From Siphonodentalium dalli (taxonomy: Eukaryota > Mollusca > Scaphopoda > Gadilida > Siphonodentaliidae): a stretch of DNA of 64,000 bases. Of the stretch, positions 58,112 through 64,000 are shown in pieces (position 1 is the stretch's first letter; every line of letters begins with the position of its first letter). The notes beneath the pieces were generated by a model that did no database searches, was not told the DNA's origin, and saw nothing but the letters and a program-made list of their open reading frames with translations. Location of the stretch: NCBI GenBank assembly GCA_032622095.1, contig CP136065.1:151039577-151103576 (forward strand), given 5' to 3'. Made by a program: the position numbers and the translations under genes.

Positions 58112-58679
58112 CACTATGGTCGCGTGTATCATGTACAGGTGTACCTTGGATGACTATTGTCATGGTGTACATGTATATGCATACATATGGTCCAAACATT
58201 AAAAGTAATTTTTTTGTCGATTTTAATGTCAAGTTTGTGATAGAAAAATCCAATAATGCTGGTAATGTCAGTGGTTACAATAGTAAAACCTAACCATTGT
58301 ACATCAGACTTGTTAATCTTCAATGTTTATAAGACTGAATAACTAATTTTATTCATCAACCACAACTTGTAAGCGTGTATACCTGTCTGTACCAGTTTCC
58401 ATATTTTGGCCGCCATTTTGAGCCAAAGTGACCAGTTTGGTTCCATTGAGTTGGAATATCCATAAGTAATTGTAAACCACACTTACATTACACAGTTCTG
58501 CTAATTTCTTGTTGAAATACGACTAGAATCCCATTGGTGAATTTTTGTGACCTTTTATACCGCGTTTTTTTTAGGGATGAGGGACCTCATGAATGGCACA
58601 TTCCATTGCTCCAATGATCAATTAACATGAACAATATAAAATAAAGTCTCAATTCTCAACCAGTTCCAAACAGCAAAAC

Positions 58680-58990
58680 TGATCTAGAAGATATTAGTGA
58701 AAAAACGTCAAATTTTCCTGTTCCGGTTGACGTTTTGGCGGCCATTTTGGACGGGGCGTTCCAATTTTGCCCTAAAAGGTGGCATGATATCTTCGCTTTA
58801 CAAAAGTATATACATTTGTATACATATGACACAATTTTCTCACTATAATTTGCATCAAACTGACTTAGTGACCCGACTAAAAAAACGGCGGCCGTGTTGG
58901 ACGCCATACATCTTGTCTGGTGACCAGAAATAAAGCTCAAAAGGTCGGTTTCCCGAACTAGGATTGAAGCACACATACATATGTACAACA
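58680..58990 (-). repeat. Inverted diverged copy of the repeat at 56.4-57.7 kb
   Basis: The minus strand shares CACTAAGTCAGTTTGATGCA, GCTTTATTTCTGG/TTTGGG and AAATTGGAACGCCCCGTCCA with the plus-strand copies and runs through the LINE insertion point without interruption. Confidence 0.8.
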
Positions 58991-60309
58991 CATCAAAATA
59001 AGGCACTTTTGAAAAAATCGCTAATACACTCTACTAAATGATCTTCTTCCCAGAAATACATGGACATGCGCGGAAGCCGTCGCTGTGACTTTGTATGGCG
59101 ATCAGGGCTATCGTAAATTAACTTTGGAATATAAAACAACGAAAAGTAACGCCAGCAACAACAAATAAGGTAACGTGTGGTATTTGACGTGCGGATACAT
59201 ACATAACACTTATTTATGCTATATATGGATTATACAAGGCACTTTGCAAATTAACCCAACGTGGGCACTGTTGGTTCATGAATTAACCATTTGTAGTAAA
59301 GTTTGATGTGATATGAAAAATGATATTATATTTTCTGTGGGGTTCTGACACTAGTTACGAAAATATAAGCTTTAAAGGCGAATTCCCTACTTTAATGAAT
59401 ATTCTGGACATATGCATTATAGTGTAAGCAGTATACACTAAAAGTTTGCACTGAGGCCTATGGAAAACCTATGGATCAGTGTAACCATGTGCGTGCGTGC
59501 GTGCATCCGCATTCAATTCGAATTTACCGTCATCGTTGGAACGTATATCCCTATCTGGTCGACTTGACAGCATGCATTAGGAATTTTACCTGAAGTTTAT
59601 GACGTTGAGTGTCTCTTGGTCTGATGGTTTTTGTCCTCATGACGTTGGGGGAATAGGCATTGACAGAATCCCTATTTAATTACCATTAAACTGTCACTAT
59701 ATGTGACATACTTGCCTATCTATAAATAAGTAAATTAATCTTAAAGACACGGTTGGCCTTGGCGGTGGGTATCCTGTGAAAATATCTCCACCCGTCAAAA
59801 ACCGCCACAAACAGAAAGAACATCAAAATGTAGATAGACTTTGTCCGTATACAAATAAGAAAAATCGCATCAACAGTATGTTATGGTCATATGTTTGACC
59901 ATTGTTATGTAAACAAAGGCATAAAAACTTTTCTGGTGTTTGTTTATATTATTATGGTAAACATAAAGAGCGTTCTTTCTTGGTGAATACCTTATATGGA
60001 ACTAATAAAGAGCGTTTATGCCATTTGTGTGTGATTAGCCAGTAGAATTGTGCTGTCTTCTGTAACACACTCAGGCTCTTGCTTATGTAAAATATAGTAG
60101 GTCTTTATGATAACATGCTGTTTACGCGATGGTCATGGTATATATGAACGGAACTGTGTGCGTTTTAATGTTTTTCTGTTTGCGGTGTTTGGAACAAATA
60201 TGAATATTTTCGAAAATTAAGGCCGCACGTGCCTTTAATAAGTGTTCATTATGAGCTTAGAAGATATGTAGGAAATTTGGTACAAATAGGGTAGATGCAA
60301 TTAACTTAA
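58991..60309. other. Gene-free stretch with a motif pair
   Basis: Exact AAGAGCGTT sites at 59966 and 60008 (42 bp apart) flank TTATATGGAACT. Nothing else was recognised. Confidence 0.55.
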
Positions 60310-60705
60310 AGGTACTCAATCCGATTCGATGGTCCCCATATAATCAGATTCCAACAACAAATTTTTTTTAAATGCCGCTTCAGTTATCAGAATCGATTAA
60401 TTGTCCTAAAATAATGCTAACCACTGTCAACTATAGTATAAAATTTCCCAAAACGTGTTATTTATCAACTTGTTGTTCGTCGAAATTTGGCCTTATTATC
60501 AACAGAAAGCCTCTTTATTTTAGAGTTATCCATCTTCATCCGCAATTGTTCTGAGACCGTCGGCTCGTCGACTGTTTACTGGGTCACTATTAATTTCGAT
60601 GGTGAAAAAAAAATAGATTTAAAAAAATCGATATCTAATAACTCTAAGCTTTGATAGGTGGGTTCCTCGACTCGAATCAAACATTTTTTTTACCCCCGAA
60701 TCACG
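60310..60705. mobile_element. TTAA MITE, copy 4 (right end truncated)
   Basis: The left end AGGTACTCAATCCGATTCGA follows TTAA at 60306-60309. The right side retains GGGTTCCTCGACTCGAATCA but lacks the terminal sequence. Confidence 0.7.
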
Positions 60706-60948
60706 TTAATAAGCAACATTTGTTATTATCTCGATTAGTTGGCGACCCTGGTGTTAGCGAGTTATTGCATTTGGTTAAGCGGATTAATGTGAGTATAATT
60801 ATATAGAATGTTAGTTTCATTGTTTGCATTGAAGGCCCAGCTATTTCTGACTTCGATTTCCACCGTACTTTTGTATATGGTCAGATATGAAATATCGTCG
60901 TATATTGCATTAATTAATATTGACTTACATGAATTGATCTGTCTTTAA

Positions 60949-61338
60949 AGGTACTCAATCCGATTAGACGCTCCTAAATTACTATTTCTTTGGCTTTGGG
61001 AGTAAAACATATTTGATTAAGTTTGTTATTCCTCGAGATGTGTACTAATAATTGCCACAGAAACACTTATTAAAACGGACGAAGATGGTACACATTGGAA
61101 TTTGGATGGTACAAATATGAAGATGGTAATCAAATGGTAATAATAACGCAATTTTGACCGAGACCACCCTTTGACGGCGTGTTTCTGGGCCACAAATAAT
61201 AGAAATAACAAAACTTAAAAAAATTATATCTGATCACTCTGAGCGTTGTTGGGTAGGTTCCTCGACTCGAATCAAATATTTTTACCCCCGAAGCCAAAGA
61301 AATAGTAATTTATGAGGGTCTGATAGGTTTGAATACCT
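60949..61338. mobile_element. TTAA MITE, copy 5
   Basis: The left end AGGTACTCAATCCGATTAGA and a diverged right end are flanked by TTAA at 60945-60948 and 61339-61342; 390 bp long. Confidence 0.82.
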
Positions 61339-61494
61339 TTAACGTGTGACATATAGCATACTTATATGTTCTTATAATATTATGTTTTAAAGTTGTTTTT
61401 GTGTAGTTTAAATTATGTTTTCATTCGGAGAAACAAATAAAGTTTAAAACAAATATTTTAGTCATCAAGTGTGAACCGCCCAGTAAATGAGGAT

Positions 61495-61580
61495 TTAATT
61501 TGGCCCTTTTTTTTTTTATTTGGCCAAAACACATTTGGCCAAAGTTTTTTTTTAATTTGGCCAATATTATTTTCATTTGA
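61495..61580. repeat. Short interspersed ATTTGGCC units
   Basis: ATTTGGCC occurs four times within about 70 bp, separated by T-rich spacers. No gene. Confidence 0.7.
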
Positions 61581-61799
61581 CCTAAAAAAAATTCGGTCCA
61601 ACGCGAACACTGCCAAGCAGGATTTAGTTTTTGCCCGATATGACATATTTCCAAATACCGTCATAATCCGATCAAAGCCATATCAACGTTAATCGCGTTA
61701 TGTCTGTGGGCGTTATTGTTATTATAACTCCATACATGCATCTACATATGTAGGAGATACCCTGGCTAGGAATCCTCTTATACTTGAGATGAGGAATAA

Positions 61800-62400
61800 T
61801 AACCCAAATCCAAGATAGCGGCCAAAATGGTGACCATAAATTGATAAATAACGGTAAATTGCTAATTTCCACATGAGTGAGAATTATTGCCACGACAATT
61901 CCACCCATGCTTACTGAGGCGAAGAACTTTCATTATATATGATCCAACAAAAAGTCCCACAAATTCAAATAGCGCCTAAAATGGGATACATAATTTGAAA
62001 AAAATCATCGAAAATCCTTCATATTCACATCAGTGGTCGTTATTGTCATGACAACTCCAATTACTCCACCCATGCTTACAGTTGAGATGGGGATGGGAAT
62101 ACCGAGGCGAAGTTACTAACTTACTACTTTCCCTCCGTGAAACAGCTTCCCATTTACAAGATGGTGGCTAAAATGGCGACCGAAATTTGAAAACACGTCG
62201 ATATACCTTTAATTTCTTACAATGCATGGGAGTTATTGTTGCATAAATTCCACCCATATTCACATGTAGATAGGGAACGTTGATACGAACTATTCGTTTT
62301 GAGTTGGGCAATTGATACTCACGCCAATATGGCGGCCAAACTGGTGGCCATAAATTTAAAAGTCGTAAAAATGTTCACATTATAATAATAATAGTCACAG
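61800..62400. repeat. Diverged tandem repeats with GATGGCGGCCAAAATGG core
   Basis: About four units begin near 61810, 61966, 62155 and 62327. Each has a decayed AAGATGGCGGCCAAAATGGC core, then ATAAATTTGAAAA, and most have TTATTG...ACAATTCCACCCATGCTTAC. The core resembles a YY1 site and also occurs in the 45.8, 56.4 and 57.7 kb repeats. Confidence 0.6.
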
Positions 62401-64000
62401 TATCAATATGCATAGACGAAATCACAATTTATCGATTCCTATTCAAAACGTACTTAAGACACATATCGCAGCTGTTGGAATCTTGGGAGGACTAAAACCC
62501 TTAATGAATAATCGCGATGTGGTATTTAGAAATCCATTTTCCAGTAAGCTCCGATAATTTCCATAACCGTAGGTGCACCGAATAGTCATATTATGACTTG
62601 CAGGATTACGAACAACTACCTGGGTTTATTCTGATTTGTCGAATTTATAAGTATTTGGACCAGCTTCAATCACTTGGGCGGATTAATGCATCTGATTCGC
62701 ACCAACACATACTTCTACACTTCCTGGGAGAAGGGTCCCACTAATCAGAACGTTTCAAACAATACAAGTGCCGTGTCCTGCTCATGGTTTTGCTAAACAA
62801 AACGCGGAATAATGATCCTTATCAGTGGCAATTAGCCTCATTCATGGTACACGTAGCACATGGTATAATTCGCCTGCTACATGTGGGAATTGAGCGCCAT
62901 CTTTCGGGATGAACTAGAATTATATCACATAAAGTCGATGAGTATACTAATTTGAGAAGGTTCTCTTTAGCTACGTCTTTCTGAACATTGGTGACCTGAT
63001 TGGGATAACAACATGTACACCTGGCGATTGTCAGCTAGCCACTTGTCGATCGTAAACTCAGCGAACGAATTGATGACGTATCTGAACAACTTATGTAGAT
63101 GTATATGGTTTCGAGGGTTGCTAGCTTTCCCGTTGACGGATGCTTCTCTGCTAAGGTCGTAGACCATATTGTACCCACACTTCTTGACCATGATCCAAAG
63201 CAGTCTTTGTAACATTCAGCAGTCGTCTCGTCGAAGAGCTCCCAGCAGATAAGAGCAACACAATCTGTGCTAGTTTGTGGGCATGCGTCATGATAGTGGA
63301 AATGAGATAGGACCATGATCTGCACCGCCCCTATATCAGCAGTATGTTTCAGATACAGACATGATCTTATGTGTGGCGTTGCTTTCTTTATGTGCTAATG
63401 TGCTATGCCCACATCCGTTCGGAAGCATGTCTAAATCAACTTTATCAGCTGTGTTCCTATGGATAATATAATAAATGACATAAGCACAAGGATATCATGT
63501 TCAATGCAAAGAACATCTAGATGAATATTCCGTTGGTGAGATCTAAAACAATCACTTCAACACACGTCAGGTACACCACCATTCCGACCAATGGTGCCTG
63601 AGACATAACAACAATCTTCTAAAGCTATCCGGTGAAATATTAATGGCACATATCAAGTTCGACCTTTGAAGAATTTCACACAACGTTCACAGCCATAAAT
63701 GATTGAAATAAACACAGTGGAAATGCACCACATGTGTTGCCATTATCTTGAATCATACCGCCCACTTACTGATAGTAACACCGCGCGAGAATGACAACGC
63801 ATACCTTCAGTATTTGTATGACACAATATCAACAAACTATCAAAGACATCGTTTTTTTTAGACTGTCGTCTTTGGGAATATTAGAATAGTATGCAGAGAT
63901 GTATACGCCTGATCCACTTGATTCTGAACGGCTTCGAAGCGAATGTGGTAATACAATCTTACCACACCAAAAACTCGGACACGCATGGGATTCTATATCT
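62401..64000. other. Stretch without a supported gene
   Basis: Overlapping minus-strand open frames at 62967-63325 have near-unique sequence and no low complexity, so an exon is possible, but I see no domain, splice pair or frame preference that decides it. Confidence 0.35.

Noticed and set aside
62967-63325. Overlapping minus-strand frames of 82 and 96 codons
   Set aside because: Sequence is complex, but neither frame shows a recognised motif or splice pair; kept only as a possible exon.

Overview
The window looks like nuclear DNA of a marine invertebrate, possibly a lophotrochozoan; the species cannot be fixed from sequence. It is AT-rich and gene-poor, has canonical GT-AG splice signals, tRNA-derived SINE heads, non-LTR retrotransposons, TTAA-flanked MITEs, many hairpin elements and unusually many long poly(G)/poly(C) tracts. 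Few host genes are visible: an intact 407-codon reading frame of unknown function near 3.1-4.3 kb (minus), one exon of a class A G-protein-coupled receptor at 54.5-54.7 kb (minus), and a doubtful exon near 2.2 kb.

The main object is a Maverick/Polinton at 24575-40336. It has terminal inverted repeats of about 1.15 kb, AG...CT ends and a perfect 6-bp target duplication (TGCACC). A related repeat at 1-620 serves as an unoccupied-site paralogue. The plus strand carries a protein-primed family B DNA polymerase with one intron, then a protein with two PC4-like domains and a two-part TATA-binding-protein (TBP) homologue. The minus strand carries a compact block: integrase with chromodomain, a one-membrane-segment protein with a possible third PC4-like fold, the minor capsid protein, a small basic-tailed protein, the major capsid protein and an adenain-like protease. 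An acidic repeat protein lies by the right TIR and a 201-codon unknown lies by the TBP/PC4 pair. I found no packaging ATPase. Polymerase, integrase, major capsid and TBP are each broken by frameshifts or a stop, so this copy is probably a recent fossil.

Left of the element lie a MITE, a SINE, several inverted repeats, one nearly complete non-LTR retrotransposon with an intact 1051-codon endonuclease/reverse-transcriptase frame (13132-16287) and its 3' UTR, and diverged tandem repeats. Right of it lie a long inverted repeat, a SINE head, fragments of at least three further non-LTR elements (one flanked by an apparent 348-bp target duplication), two paralogous retroelement-like coding units, four more MITEs of one family, and a piggyBac-type MITE inserted just after the splice donor of the receptor exon.

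Two things stand out. First, a virus-like transposon carries its own general transcription factors (TBP and PC4). Second, the 9-mer AAGAGCGTT occurs at least 16 times, half inside the Polinton and half at separate loci, often as pairs 28-43 bp apart. Whether the two are connected is only a hypothesis.
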